Origin: Paenibacillus xylaniclasticus
GTDB lineage: Bacteria; Bacillota; Bacilli; Paenibacillales; Paenibacillaceae
Assembly: GCF_004001065.1 (NCBI RefSeq)
Contig: NZ_BIML01000007.1
Span: forward strand, 124,001 to 188,000
Reading direction: 5' to 3'
DNA: 64,000 nucleotides
The notes under the pieces were generated by a model. The model ran no database searches. It was not told the DNA's origin and saw nothing but the letters and a program-made list of their open reading frames with translations. The position numbers and the translations under genes are program-made. Below, in pieces: positions 35,381-45,684 of this stretch; the first letter of the stretch is position 1; the number at the start of each line of letters is the position of its first letter.

Positions 35381-35637
35381 AATCCTCCTTAGAGTTAGGA
35401 ATCATATTTCAAGGTTAATGTTACTTCCTTTTGATTAAGGGAATGTTCGACGGGAGTAAAGATTGAGTTAAAGAATGAGTGCGGATGTTCCAGATCAATG
35501 ATGCTATGATAAAATAAATGTATATGAATACAGGTTGATTTCCTTGGCTTACATGGTTAATACCTCATTCTTATCATTAAATATTGATGGTACCTACATT
35601 TGACAGTAGAAGCCAACGAATTATGGGAGGTTAGATC

Positions 35638-36174
35638 ATGAAATTTTTTGTCGGGATTTTACCGCCAGAAGATTACCTTCACCGAATTACTGCCTTTCAA
35701 CGGCAATGGCCGCATCATCTTCTTCCTGATGTCGAGCCTCACATAATCGTAAAATCGCAGGGAGGCTTGACACCGGACAACAACAATTGGCTTAACGAGG
35801 TGAAAGCGGTGTGCAAGAGCTTCTCTGTATTCCGCGCTGCTCTTCATAGCCCGGCCAGGCTCGGGGAGGAGAAGCTGGTGCTTAACGTAGATTCAACTCA
35901 TTTAAAGGATTTGCACCGGAAAATCGTGCGGGCGGTAGGGTCTTCTGCGGAGCTTATTCAGCAATATTCCGAGCTGGATAAGTATCATGCGCATTTGACA
36001 TTGGGACATACTCTATGGGGGATGACCCGCGAGGATTTGGAGGACATGTACAGCAAAGTGGAGAGAGAGCTGAGTCCATATCCGGCATTCGAGGTTGAAT
36101 TTGTTCGAGTGTATCAAGAAGTGGAACCGGATAAATATCGCAAATATGTGGATATCCCGCTTAAGCGTACTTAA
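35638..36174 (+). CDS. 2H phosphoesterase, 2'-5' RNA ligase-like
   Basis: A 178-residue cytoplasmic protein of the 2H superfamily. The second catalytic motif is standard (HAHLTLGH, giving HxTx), while the first reads PHIIVKSQGG where HxT/Sx is expected: the Thr/Ser is replaced by Ile, which could alter or abolish activity. The frame MKFFVGILPPEDYLHRI and VRVYQEVEPDKYRKYVDIPL are typical of YjcG/YfjC-like members in Bacilli. GGGAGG precedes the ATG. RNA-repair or cyclic-phosphodiesterase roles are known in the superfamily; the substrate here is unknown. A terminator follows. Confidence 0.82.
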   Translation: MKFFVGILPPEDYLHRITAFQRQWPHHLLPDVEPHIIVKSQGGLTPDNNNWLNEVKAVCKSFSVFRAALHSPARLGEEKLVLNVDSTHLKDLHRKIVRAVGSSAELIQQYSELDKYHAHLTLGHTLWGMTREDLEDMYSKVERELSPYPAFEVEFVRVYQEVEPDKYRKYVDIPLKRT

Positions 36175-36224
36175 ATTATGGTCTAGCTCTTTTGGCTGGT
36201 ACTTATCATATGGAATGATTTCAG

Positions 36225-36254
36225 CAAGGTGTCCATGGACGCCTTGTTTTTTTG
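36225..36254 (+). terminator. Rho-independent terminator
   Basis: Perfect stem CAAGGTGTCC (36225-36234) with GGACGCCTTG (36237-36246; one G-U), then eight T. Confidence 0.9.
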
Positions 36255-36510
36255 TGTGAAAGCTAATGTCGTTGCACCGTGAGTACATAACCTGGGCGTC
36301 GTAATCTATTAAATCTTTCATAAGTTTTGTATAAACCTCACGTTTTTTCTGGAAATCGTTCGTACTTCAAGAGGGAAATAGGATCAATTAATAGATTTGT
36401 AAATATAGATAGCCTCGTCCCTTATGAATCTTCTTAAAAATGAGGAAGTGATTCAATTGATATCTAGCAGTGTAAAATGAATATCCAGGTATACGATTAC
36501 GAACGGATTA

Positions 36511-36538
36511 ACGGACTTTACAGGTCCGTTTTTTTATT
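36511..36538 (+). terminator. Leader terminator or attenuator before the glucan synthase gene
   Basis: ACGGAC (36511-36516) pairs with GTCCGT (36524-36529), then seven T. It is 180 bases upstream of the glucan synthase start and follows a gene-free stretch, so it may be an attenuator. Further small hairpins (CGGTATTTACCG at 36637) lie between it and the start. No gene was seen in 36255-36716. Confidence 0.55.
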
Positions 36539-36716
36539 GTTCGTAAGGATATTTTGTTCAAGGGGTCATAAAATGCAGCGATCTTGGGAATATTTACTTA
36601 AGTCAACAAAAGACAGGCTCCTTAAGGTCTGTCTGTATCGGTATTTACCGAAAAGCCTTATCAAGTTATGAAGGCAAACAGATTTAAGGAAGACGGATGT
36701 AAAGCAAGGGGGACCC

Positions 36717-39700
36717 ATGGTACTAAACGCCGAGCAACTGGAGCAGAAGGCGCATGAGCTGGCACTCATTCATCAACCGGTCAACTCGAAGCGGATGGAC
36801 ACTGATCCGCTGCGGGATTGGCATCGCGATATGGCAAGCTTGCGGCAGTTCGCCGCACTGTTGAAGGAAGAGGGGGGCGCATGCACGCAGCCTGCCGAGC
36901 AGTGGCTGCTGGATCATGCGGATTTTATCGAGAAGGAAGCGCTCGTAGTGGAACGGGAGCTTAAACGCGGCGTGCTGCGGAAGCTGACAGGGCTTAAAAA
37001 TGAGCAGCGGCTGCGTACAGCGGCGCTGGGAGCCGCTTATTATGAGGCGACGAACGGGCGTCTTGAATATGATACATTGACGGCATTCGTGAATGCTTAT
37101 CAAGAGGTCGCTGTGTTGACGCTTGCGGAAGCGTGGACGCTGCCGGTTATGCTGCGGCTGACGGCTATTGAACGGCTGGCGGCATTGATGCGCGAAGTTC
37201 GCGAGCGACACGAAGCATGCGTTCGTGTCGAGCGGCTGCTTAAGTCGGCGGCGCCTCAAGACGGGAAGCTATGCGCGGCTGATATGAAGGAGGCGCTCGA
37301 ACGGCACGGCGAGCAGTTGCCGTTGTCCGGTGCGGTTCTTGTCCATCTGGTCAGTCATTTGAATGAATGGGCTGATGATGCGGGCTCTGTCCGGGAATGG
37401 CTAATTTGCAAGCTGGATGCTGACACCGACAATCTGAGCCGAATCGTTACCTATGAGCATCAACTGCAAGCGGCTCATGAAGTGGAGTGCAGCCATTTGA
37501 TTGGAAGCCTTCGTACTTTATCCCGGGGGCAGTGGAAGACCGTGTTTGAGCGAATCAGTGTCGTCGAACGAACGCTTTCAAGCGAAGCGGCGGGTACGTA
37601 CTCCCGGATGGATGAGACGAGCCGGCATACGCTCCGTCAACGTGTTGAGCAGCTCGCGGAGCGGTTCGGCGTGCCGCAAAATTTGATTGCATCCAAAGCA
37701 GTTGAGCTTGCGGCGTCGTCAGATAGCGCTCCGGAATCGGAAGCTGGGATGGAGCATTCCGGCTCTTCTGCGGCTTCCGAGGAATCGACGCCAAGGAACC
37801 GATTTGCCGCATACTATTTGCTTGATTCAGTTGGAGTCGAACGGCTGCACCAAGCGTTAAAATCATGCAGCGACCCGCGTGCGAACCGGGCGTCCTTAGT
37901 TAGACGCAGACGCGGGACGGCCTACATGTCGATGGTCGGCTTCGCCTTCGCTGCGTTTACCGTTATTTTCGCTATATGGGCTGGAGCCAGCAGCAAGCTA
38001 GCGGCCGGGAGTTGGATTGCAGTCGTCCTGCTGCTGTTGATGCCTGCCGCAGAGTGGGCGGTAACTGCCGGTCAAGCAATGGTCGGTAATATGGTGCGCT
38101 CGCGCCCGCTGCTCCGATACGATTATGCATCGGGCATACCGGAGGATGCGAAGACGATCGTGGTTATGCCGATTATTTGGTCGAAGATCGAAGAGGTCGA
38201 AGAGCTAACAGATCGGCTGGAGCTGCATTATTTGGCTAATCGGGACAAGCATCTGTATTTCGCTCTGCTGGGCGATTATGCGGATGCGCAATCCGAGAGG
38301 CTCAGCTCCGACGACAAGCTGTTGAAAGCGGCGCGTGAGCGGATTGCGCAATTGAATAAGCAATATCCAAGAGATGACGGAGGACGAACATTTCATCTGT
38401 TCCAGCGTCGGAGGCAATGGAATGAGTCGGAGAAAGCGTGGATCGGATGGGAACGCAAGCGCGGCAAGCTGGTCGAGTTCGTCGGTCTGCTTAGGGGCGA
38501 TACGGGAACGAGCTACTTAGACAGCTCATCGCTTCCTCAAGAGCTGCAGGGCGTTCGTTATCTCATTACGCTGGACGCCGACACGCAGCTACCGCTTGGA
38601 GCGGCACAGCGTATGGTGGGCACGATGCATCTCCCTTACAATCGGCCAAGGCTGAACGAGAAGCGTACGAGAGTTGTCGAAGGCTATGGCGTGCTGCAGC
38701 CGCGAATTGGTGTCAGCTACGATTCGGTGTCGCAATCGCGTCTGGCTAGGCTGTGGGCCGGTGAGCCAGGAATCGATCCGTATGCGTTCGCGATGTCGGA
38801 CCCGTATCAGGATACGTTCGGACAAGGGATATTTACTGGCAAAGGCATTATCGACATCGACAGCTTCGCTGCCGTTCTTAGTGAGAGAATTCCGGACAAT
38901 ACGGTTTTGAGCCACGATTTACTGGAAGGCGGATTTCTTCGCGGCGGCTTGCTGTCGGATATCGAGCTGATCGACGGTCATCCGGCGAAGTTCGGCGCCT
39001 ATCAGCAGCGGCTTCACCGCTGGGTGCGGGGCGATTGGCAGCTGCTGTGCTGGCTGAAGCCGAAGGTATGCAACCGAAGCGGCAAGCTTGAGCAGGTGGA
39101 TCTGTCCGCCCTGACACGCTGGCAGATCATTGATAATATGCGGAGAAGCCTGTTGCAGCCAGCTCTGTTGGCCGCGCTGCTCGCTGCACCGTTCCTGCCG
39201 CCGTGGACATGGGCGGTACTTACAACAATCGCTTTGCTTACGATAGGTATGCCGCTCATCCGCTCGGTGCTGCAGCCGGTAAGTCTCATCCGTAAGCCGA
39301 CTTCCGCAGCGGCGGCGTTAGGCCAGTCGCTTGTGACACTCGTTACACTGCCGTACCAAACGGCAGTCATGCTGGATGCAGTGATCCGAACGTTGTACCG
39401 GATGTTCGGCACGAAACGCAAGCTGCTGGAATGGACAAGCTCGGCTGAGGTTGAACGCCGCAGCAAGCATCAGAAGGCTCCGGCCATCTATGGGCTAGGT
39501 GCGGGAGTCGTACTGACGCTTGCCTATGGAGCAATAACGATTCTATCTTCGCATGTGCCTACAAGGTGGATTGGAGCTGTCCTGGCGATCGTGTGGCTGC
39601 TTGCACCTGCTGTTGCACGCTGGCTGAGTCAGCCGTCAGCCGTTCGTTCCGAAACGATAACGGAGGAGGAACGAGCGAAGCTGACCGAATTGGCGGCGGA

Positions 39701-42700
39701 TATATGGTCCTATTTCGACCGCTATACAGTCAAGTCCGATCATTGGTTAGCGCCGGATAATGTGCAGATGGACCCGCCAGTCGGGCCGGCCAAGCGGACA
39801 TCGCCGACGAATATCGGCCTTCAGCTTGCATGTACGCTTGCTGCTCGCGACTTCGGCTTTATCGATACGCTCGATATGCTGATGCGGATCGAGCGGACGG
39901 TGGACACCATTGAGAAGCTGGAGAAGTGGAACGGTCATCTATACAACTGGTATGAGACAACGTCGCTTCGTCCGCTGCCGCCGCTTTATGTGTCGACTGT
40001 CGATTCAGGTAACTTCGTCGGCTATCTCGTTGCGGTGAAGCAAGGCGTCGCGGAGTATGCGTTCGGTATCGGAAAGGAAGCGAGTACAGGTGCGGCTTCG
40101 CTGCAATCCAAAACAGGTCGTATTCGTGAACAGGCGAAGCGTCTGATCGCGCGTTTAGAGAAGCTGATTGATGATACTGACTTCCGGCCTCTGTATGACG
40201 AAGCCTCCTCGTTGTTCGCGCTCGGTTATCATGCTTCGGCGAATCGCAAGGAGACTATCCTGTACGATTTGCTCGCATCGGAAGCTCGCCAATCCAGCTT
40301 GCTGGCAATTGCGTTAGGCCAGGCTCCAGCTGCTCATTGGTTCAAGCTGGGCAGGGCTATGACGAAGTCAGGTAAAGATGCGACGCTGCTCTCTTGGTCG
40401 GGCACGATGTTCGAATATTTAATGCCTGCGCTGTTAATGAAGACATTCCGCAATTCAGTCTGGGAACGGACGTATCGCGGGATGGTGCGGCGTCAGATTC
40501 AGTATGCTGCTATGCGGAATGTGCCGTTCGGCATTTCGGAATCCGGCTATTACGCCTTCGACTATCAAATGAACTATCAATACCGCGCCTTTGGTGTACC
40601 GGGGCTTGGATTCCAGCGCGGACTTGAAGAGGATCTTGTGTTAGCTCCGTATGCGACAATTATGGCGCTGCCTTATGCGAAGCGCGAGGCGCTTGATGCG
40701 CTTCGTCGTATGGAGCAGATGGGGGCGCGCGGTGAGCATGGCTTTTACGAAGCGATTGATTGCACGAGCAAGCGGCTGCCTGAAGGTCAGCGCAGCGTCG
40801 TCATTCGCAGCTTCATGGTGCATCATCAAGGGATGAGCCTGCTGACGCTGGCTAACGAGCTGCTGCCGCGAACGATGGTTGACCGTTTCCACTCGGACAA
40901 ACGAATTCAAGCGGTGGAGCTGCTGCTGCAGGAGCGGATGCCGGATAAGCCTGCGGTCATTACCGATTCGGTGAAGTCGTACTCGACTCGGACGGAAGCG
41001 GTACAGGAGCAGGAAAAAACGGCGCCGCAACGCGAATTTACGGATCCGATTACGCCGCTGCCAGAAGTATGTGTGCTGTCCAATGGCTCGTTCACATCGG
41101 TTGTAACAGCGAGCGGGGGCGGATTTACGCGTCATGGCGGCATTGCAGTCTCCAGATGGCGCGAGGACCCGATTCTCGATCCTCCGAGCATCGGCATGTA
41201 TATCCGGGATGTGACTGCTGATGCGGTCTGGTCGCCGGCTTATGAGCCGTGCCGTGTACGGGCTGATGATATGCGGACGCAGTTCGCGCTTCATCAGGCA
41301 GCCTTTCTCCGCAAGGACGGCCCGATCGGTACGGAGCTCGAAATATGCGTATCGCCTGAGTTGAACGCAGAGGTCCGTCGGCTGACGCTCACGAACGGGA
41401 GTCAGGAGACACGTATATTCGAAGTGACAACCTATACGGAGGTTGTTCTTGCTCCTCCTTCAGCGGACGATGCTCATCCAGCGTTCAGTAAGCTGTTCGT
41501 GCAGACTGAATATGACGAGGCTGAGGAATGTCTGCTCGCAGTCAGAAGACCGCGCGATGGTCATGAGAAGCATCGCTGGGCTGTGCAGTCGCTCTCTGCG
41601 GGATGTGAGTCGATCGGCCCGATTGAATACGAGACGGATCGTGCGTGCTTTATCGGGCGCGGCCATACGCTGCAGCGTCCGAGAAGCATCGCAAGCAAGC
41701 TATCCGGAACGGTCGGCGCCGTGCTCGACCCGATCTTCGCCATTCGGCGCCGAGTCTCGATTGGCCCGGGTGAGCAGGTGAAACTGTATGCGATCACGGG
41801 CACGGCGGAAACACGCGAAGAAGCTATTGCGATTAAGCGGGCATTGTGTGGTGAATCACAGATCGAACGGACGTTCCAGCTGGCTTGGACGCACAGCCGG
41901 ATCGATCTGCGTCACCAGCGGATGACGGCCGAAGAAGCGGCGCTCATTCATACGTTAGCCGGACGCGTGCTATACGCATCGCCGCTTCATTCGGAACGTG
42001 CTGCAAGTATCGCTGCGAATGTGAAGGGGCAATCCGGTCTGTGGTCGATGGGCATATCCGGAGATTTGCCGATCGTAATCGTCACGATGGAGGACCGGTC
42101 TCAAATGCCTTTCGCGATTCGGCTGATGAGCGGACATGGTTATTTGTGCCGCAAAGGCATTCCGTTCGATCTGGTTATCGTGAATGAATCAGACGGCGGC
42201 TATCAGCAGGACGTAACGGACGGACTCCGCAGCGCTATTGAGCATAACGTCGACAAGCATGCGGTACGACCTGGCGGTGTATATCCTGTGGCCGCGAACC
42301 AATTGTCCGACGAGGAGCGGACGCTGCTGTTCGCGGTCGCCCGTTATGTGCTGCGTGCGGAAGGACCGAGCTTGAAGGCACAGCTGAAGGCGCCGAAGCG
42401 GGCCGCGGAGCTGACGTATGAACGACTGCAGGTGACAGCACCACCGATTTCAGATGCATGGCCCGCTATTTCGGATACGGTTGAGGCGGACTTGTCCTCC
42501 GAGCTCGATCTGTTCAATGGCTGGGGCGGATTTACGCAGGATGGCCGTGAGTACCGGATCGCGCTGCGAGGCGGCAAATTTCTAACAGCGCCATGGAGCA
42601 ATGTCATGGCGAACGAGAAATTCGGCTTCCTCGTCACCGAGCTTGGAACAGGCTATACGTGGTGGCGCAACAGCCGCGAATTTAAGCTCACTCCATGGTC

Positions 42701-45026
42701 GAATGATCCAGTGCTCGATCCGCCGGGCGAAGCATGCTATGTCCGTGACGATAAGACAGGGCATTTCGGCTCGCCTGCTCCGATGCCTTGCTCCGCGGAT
42801 TCGCCGTGTACGGTTGCACATGGGCGCGGCTATACCCGGTTTCGCCGGGCGGACCGCGGCTTGCGTCAGCAAATGACGATGTATGTGCCGAAATCCGATT
42901 CGGTCAAAATTATCGAGCTAAAGCTCGATAATGCGACTAGTGAAACGAGAGAGTTATCGGTTTACTACGTCTGCGATTGGGTGCTTGGCGTGAAGCGTCA
43001 AATCAGCGCCTCGCATATCATCTCGGAATGGAGCGAGGATGACAACGTCCTGCTCGCGCGCAACGGCTATCAGGAAACGTTCCGTGAGGATTGGGCGTTT
43101 CTCGCTATTCACGATGCAGACGGAACGGATTCTGCAACAGCCGTACCGCTGCAACAGCGCATCTCGTATACGGCGGATCGGATGGAATGGCTTGGCCGGG
43201 GAGGGACGCCTCAATCGCCGGAAGCGATGGACTATGCAAGACTCTCGAATACAACGGGCCCTCAGTATGATGCATGCGGTGCCGTACAGCTGAGGATTAC
43301 GATCGAGCCGGGTGCTTCGCGCACGGTCTACGTGCTGCTTGGTGCGGAGTACTCTAAGGAAGCGGCGCTAAGCATAGCACGCAAATATAATAATGGTGCC
43401 GCTTGCGCTGCTGTGTTTGAAGAGTCGATCCGCTTCTGGGAAGAGATGACGATGCAGACGACGATCCGTACGCCGAACCGGGAGATGGACTATCTGTTGA
43501 ACGGTTGGCTGCTGTATCAGGCGCTCGCTTGCCGGATGTGGGCAAGAACGGCATTCTATCAAGCGGGAGGCGCCTTCGGCTACCGCGATCAGCTGCAGGA
43601 TTCGTTAGCGATGCTTCACACCAAACCGAGTATGACACGGTCTCAAATTATTCTTCATGCTGCCCATCAATATGAGGAAGGCGATGTACAGCATTGGTGG
43701 CATGAAGAAACGCACCGCGGCATTCGGACCAAATACTCGGATGACCTGCTGTGGCTGCCGTATGCAACAGCGCGGTACATTACGCATACCGCAGACTTGT
43801 CGCTGCTCGACGAAGTAGCGCCGTTCATCCGCAGCGAACCGCTTACGTTCGAGGAGCATGAGCGGTACGAGCCGACTGTGCTGTCTGAACAGACCGGTAC
43901 GATCTATGAGCATTGTATCCGAGCAATCGAGCGGGCTTCCCGTTTCGGGGAGAACGGTATTCCGCTCATGGGCATTGGAGATTGGAACGACGGTATGAAC
44001 TCAGTCGGCGATTTAGGCAAAGGCGAAAGCGTATGGCTCGGCTGGTTTCTGTGCGAAGTGCTGCGCAAATTCGCGGAGGTATGCGAATTGAAAGGCGATC
44101 GAGATCGGGCGCAGACGTACCGGGCTCGACGGGAAGCTATTGCAGCAGCGGTCAATAACAGCGCGTGGGACGGACAGTGGTACCGGCGTGCAAGAGCGGA
44201 CGAAGGACATTGGCTTGGCTCAACGCGCAATGAGGAATGCCGGATCGATGCAATCGCACAGTCGTGGTCGGTAATTTCCGGCGCTGCTCCACTGGAGAGA
44301 GCGAAGCAGGCGATGATGTCGTTCGACCGCGAGCTGGTCGACCGGGATCTGATGGTCGCTCGATTGCTTACGCCGCCGTTTGATCGGACCGACCCAAATC
44401 CGGGCTATATTCAAGGTTATCCGCCAGGCATCCGTGAGAATGGCGCCCAGTACACGCACGGCGTCATCTGGAGCATCGTTGCATGGAGCGTGCTTGGCAA
44501 CGGAGACAAGGCGGTCGAACTGTTCCATCTGCTCAATCCGGTTACTCATGCCCGGAGTGAAAGCGATGTACGGAAATATGCCGGCGAGCCATATGTTATG
44601 GCAGCAGACGTCTATACGCGCGATCCGGTTAAAGGGCGTGCAGGATGGACGTGGTATACTGGCGCTTCAGGCTGGATGTATCAAGCGGGCATAGAGTGGA
44701 TAATCGGACTGCAGCGCAAGGCGGACAAGCTGTACTTCAAGCCGGCTGTACCGAAGGATTGGCCGGGCTTCGAGGTTAATTACAGGTTCGGCCGGTCGGT
44801 GTACAAGGTGAAGGTGAGGATGATGGACACGTTGTCCGAGTCCTCGCTCCCGCTCGAAGTGGACGAGTCGGGCGAGCTGACAGCGCAATCTGAATCAGGG
44901 ATTGTAAGCCGCGATTCAGATGGAACGTATATTACGCTCACCGATGATGGCCGCACACATGAGGTTGAAATCCATCTGCCAAGGCAGCCGGCCATGAAGC
45001 TGGATATTGCTGCAGCAAGCGTATAA
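36717..45026 (+). CDS. Cyclic beta-1,2-glucan synthase (NdvB/Cgs-like; GT84, glucoamylase-like and GH94 domains)
   Basis: A giant membrane enzyme of 2,769 residues. An N-terminal region of about 400 residues is followed by membrane helices (MVGFAFAAFTVIFAIWAG), a GT84 glycosyltransferase with the DxD motif in LDADTQLPLGAAQRM and FGAYQQRLHRWVRGDWQLL, more helices (LLAALLAAPFLPPWTWAVLT, VWLLAPAVARWL), a glucoamylase-like domain (DSGNFVGYLVAVKQG, FGISESGYYAFDYQMNYQYR, RSFMVHHQGMSLLTLANELL), and a C-terminal GH94 phosphorylase-type domain (GFTQDGREYRIAL, QAGGAFGYRDQLQDSLAMLH, GIGDWNDGMNSVG with the catalytic Asp). In rhizobia and Brucella such proteins build and cyclise periplasmic beta-1,2-glucans. 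ATG 36717 follows AAGGGGGA. It stands alone with a terminator behind it. Confidence 0.93.
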   Translation: MVLNAEQLEQKAHELALIHQPVNSKRMDTDPLRDWHRDMASLRQFAALLKEEGGACTQPAEQWLLDHADFIEKEALVVERELKRGVLRKLTGLKNEQRLRTAALGAAYYEATNGRLEYDTLTAFVNAYQEVAVLTLAEAWTLPVMLRLTAIERLAALMREVRERHEACVRVERLLKSAAPQDGKLCAADMKEALERHGEQLPLSGAVLVHLVSHLNEWADDAGSVREWLICKLDADTDNLSRIVTYEHQLQAAHEVECSHLIGSLRTLSRGQWKTVFERISVVERTLSSEAAGTYSRMDETSRHTLRQRVEQLAERFGVPQNLIASKAVELAASSDSAPESEAGMEHSGSSAASEESTPRNRFAAYYLLDSVGVERLHQALKSCSDPRANRASLVRRRRGTAYMSMVGFAFAAFTVIFAIWAGASSKLAAGSWIAVVLLLLMPAAEWAVTAGQAMVGNMVRSRPLLRYDYASGIPEDAKTIVVMPIIWSKIEEVEELTDRLELHYLANRDKHLYFALLGDYADAQSERLSSDDKLLKAARERIAQLNKQYPRDDGGRTFHLFQRRRQWNESEKAWIGWERKRGKLVEFVGLLRGDTGTSYLDSSSLPQELQGVRYLITLDADTQLPLGAAQRMVGTMHLPYNRPRLNEKRTRVVEGYGVLQPRIGVSYDSVSQSRLARLWAGEPGIDPYAFAMSDPYQDTFGQGIFTGKGIIDIDSFAAVLSERIPDNTVLSHDLLEGGFLRGGLLSDIELIDGHPAKFGAYQQRLHRWVRGDWQLLCWLKPKVCNRSGKLEQVDLSALTRWQIIDNMRRSLLQPALLAALLAAPFLPPWTWAVLTTIALLTIGMPLIRSVLQPVSLIRKPTSAAAALGQSLVTLVTLPYQTAVMLDAVIRTLYRMFGTKRKLLEWTSSAEVERRSKHQKAPAIYGLGAGVVLTLAYGAITILSSHVPTRWIGAVLAIVWLLAPAVARWLSQPSAVRSETITEEERAKLTELAADIWSYFDRYTVKSDHWLAPDNVQMDPPVGPAKRTSPTNIGLQLACTLAARDFGFIDTLDMLMRIERTVDTIEKLEKWNGHLYNWYETTSLRPLPPLYVSTVDSGNFVGYLVAVKQGVAEYAFGIGKEASTGAASLQSKTGRIREQAKRLIARLEKLIDDTDFRPLYDEASSLFALGYHASANRKETILYDLLASEARQSSLLAIALGQAPAAHWFKLGRAMTKSGKDATLLSWSGTMFEYLMPALLMKTFRNSVWERTYRGMVRRQIQYAAMRNVPFGISESGYYAFDYQMNYQYRAFGVPGLGFQRGLEEDLVLAPYATIMALPYAKREALDALRRMEQMGARGEHGFYEAIDCTSKRLPEGQRSVVIRSFMVHHQGMSLLTLANELLPRTMVDRFHSDKRIQAVELLLQERMPDKPAVITDSVKSYSTRTEAVQEQEKTAPQREFTDPITPLPEVCVLSNGSFTSVVTASGGGFTRHGGIAVSRWREDPILDPPSIGMYIRDVTADAVWSPAYEPCRVRADDMRTQFALHQAAFLRKDGPIGTELEICVSPELNAEVRRLTLTNGSQETRIFEVTTYTEVVLAPPSADDAHPAFSKLFVQTEYDEAEECLLAVRRPRDGHEKHRWAVQSLSAGCESIGPIEYETDRACFIGRGHTLQRPRSIASKLSGTVGAVLDPIFAIRRRVSIGPGEQVKLYAITGTAETREEAIAIKRALCGESQIERTFQLAWTHSRIDLRHQRMTAEEAALIHTLAGRVLYASPLHSERAASIAANVKGQSGLWSMGISGDLPIVIVTMEDRSQMPFAIRLMSGHGYLCRKGIPFDLVIVNESDGGYQQDVTDGLRSAIEHNVDKHAVRPGGVYPVAANQLSDEERTLLFAVARYVLRAEGPSLKAQLKAPKRAAELTYERLQVTAPPISDAWPAISDTVEADLSSELDLFNGWGGFTQDGREYRIALRGGKFLTAPWSNVMANEKFGFLVTELGTGYTWWRNSREFKLTPWSNDPVLDPPGEACYVRDDKTGHFGSPAPMPCSADSPCTVAHGRGYTRFRRADRGLRQQMTMYVPKSDSVKIIELKLDNATSETRELSVYYVCDWVLGVKRQISASHIISEWSEDDNVLLARNGYQETFREDWAFLAIHDADGTDSATAVPLQQRISYTADRMEWLGRGGTPQSPEAMDYARLSNTTGPQYDACGAVQLRITIEPGASRTVYVLLGAEYSKEAALSIARKYNNGAACAAVFEESIRFWEEMTMQTTIRTPNREMDYLLNGWLLYQALACRMWARTAFYQAGGAFGYRDQLQDSLAMLHTKPSMTRSQIILHAAHQYEEGDVQHWWHEETHRGIRTKYSDDLLWLPYATARYITHTADLSLLDEVAPFIRSEPLTFEEHERYEPTVLSEQTGTIYEHCIRAIERASRFGENGIPLMGIGDWNDGMNSVGDLGKGESVWLGWFLCEVLRKFAEVCELKGDRDRAQTYRARREAIAAAVNNSAWDGQWYRRARADEGHWLGSTRNEECRIDAIAQSWSVISGAAPLERAKQAMMSFDRELVDRDLMVARLLTPPFDRTDPNPGYIQGYPPGIRENGAQYTHGVIWSIVAWSVLGNGDKAVELFHLLNPVTHARSESDVRKYAGEPYVMAADVYTRDPVKGRAGWTWYTGASGWMYQAGIEWIIGLQRKADKLYFKPAVPKDWPGFEVNYRFGRSVYKVKVRMMDTLSESSLPLEVDESGELTAQSESGIVSRDSDGTYITLTDDGRTHEVEIHLPRQPAMKLDIAAASV

Positions 45027-45035
45027 GGCATATAT

Positions 45036-45092
45036 AACACCCCCGAATGAACCGGAGCTGCTTCCGGATCGTTGGGGGGTGTTGTTTTTTTA
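45036..45092 (+). terminator. Terminator after the glucan synthase gene
   Basis: AACACCCCC pairs with GGGGGGTGTT, with an inner CCGGA/TCCGG stem, then seven T. Confidence 0.92.
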
Positions 45093-45108
45093 CGGATACA
45101 GGTAATTG

Positions 45109-45465
45109 CTAGCCTGCAGGCTTCCACTTCATGACGATAAAGCCAATGAGGACGATTCCCAGTCCGGCAGCTGTCCGCCACGTCGGCGTCTCACGCATAA
45201 ATGACCAGCCGATCAGTACGCATATGGCGAGCTCGATACCTTTGGCCAGGCTGAGTGAGAAGGTTAAGCTGGTTGCTGCTTTGTTAGCTGCCCGAATACC
45301 GATTCCGACCATTAAATTGGCTGCGTAAAAGAAGGGCAAAACTTTTAGATGGTACAGTGCCGTCTTGCTTAGCGCTTCCTCAACATGTACGGCTTGATAA
45401 GCGAATGCTGCATTAATAATCAGCAAGCCAACCGACAGTAATCCGATTCCGAGCCAGAGTCCCAT
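45109..45465 (-). CDS. Small EamA/DMT-type membrane protein
   Basis: A 118-residue protein with four membrane helices (LWLGIGLLSVGLLIINAAFA, LPFFYAANLMVGIGIRAA, TFSLSLAKGIELAICVLIGW, AAGLGIVLIGFIVMKW). It equals half of an EamA drug/metabolite transporter, as found in SMR-like proteins that work as dimers. AAGGAGGAAGA directly precedes ATG 45465, so the longer frame to 45504 is not used. Substrate unknown. Confidence 0.75.
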   Translation of the reverse strand: MGLWLGIGLLSVGLLIINAAFAYQAVHVEEALSKTALYHLKVLPFFYAANLMVGIGIRAANKAATSLTFSLSLAKGIELAICVLIGWSFMRETPTWRTAAGLGIVLIGFIVMKWKPAG

Positions 45466-45684
45466 ATTCTTCCTCCTTAATGTCGTAATGTTTCCTGCAT
45501 GCAATTATTTTTGCCCGATATAAAATCGGAATATCCACATGCTGCGTCACCGATTAATATTAGAATTTTCTAGTAAACGACTGTCGCTCTTCCGATTAAT
45601 GCTACAATGTTTAGCGTGCACCTTTTCCAATTGTTGTGTTTCCACACCTCGCCTGTTATCGCATCTGTAAACATTGGAGGGATA

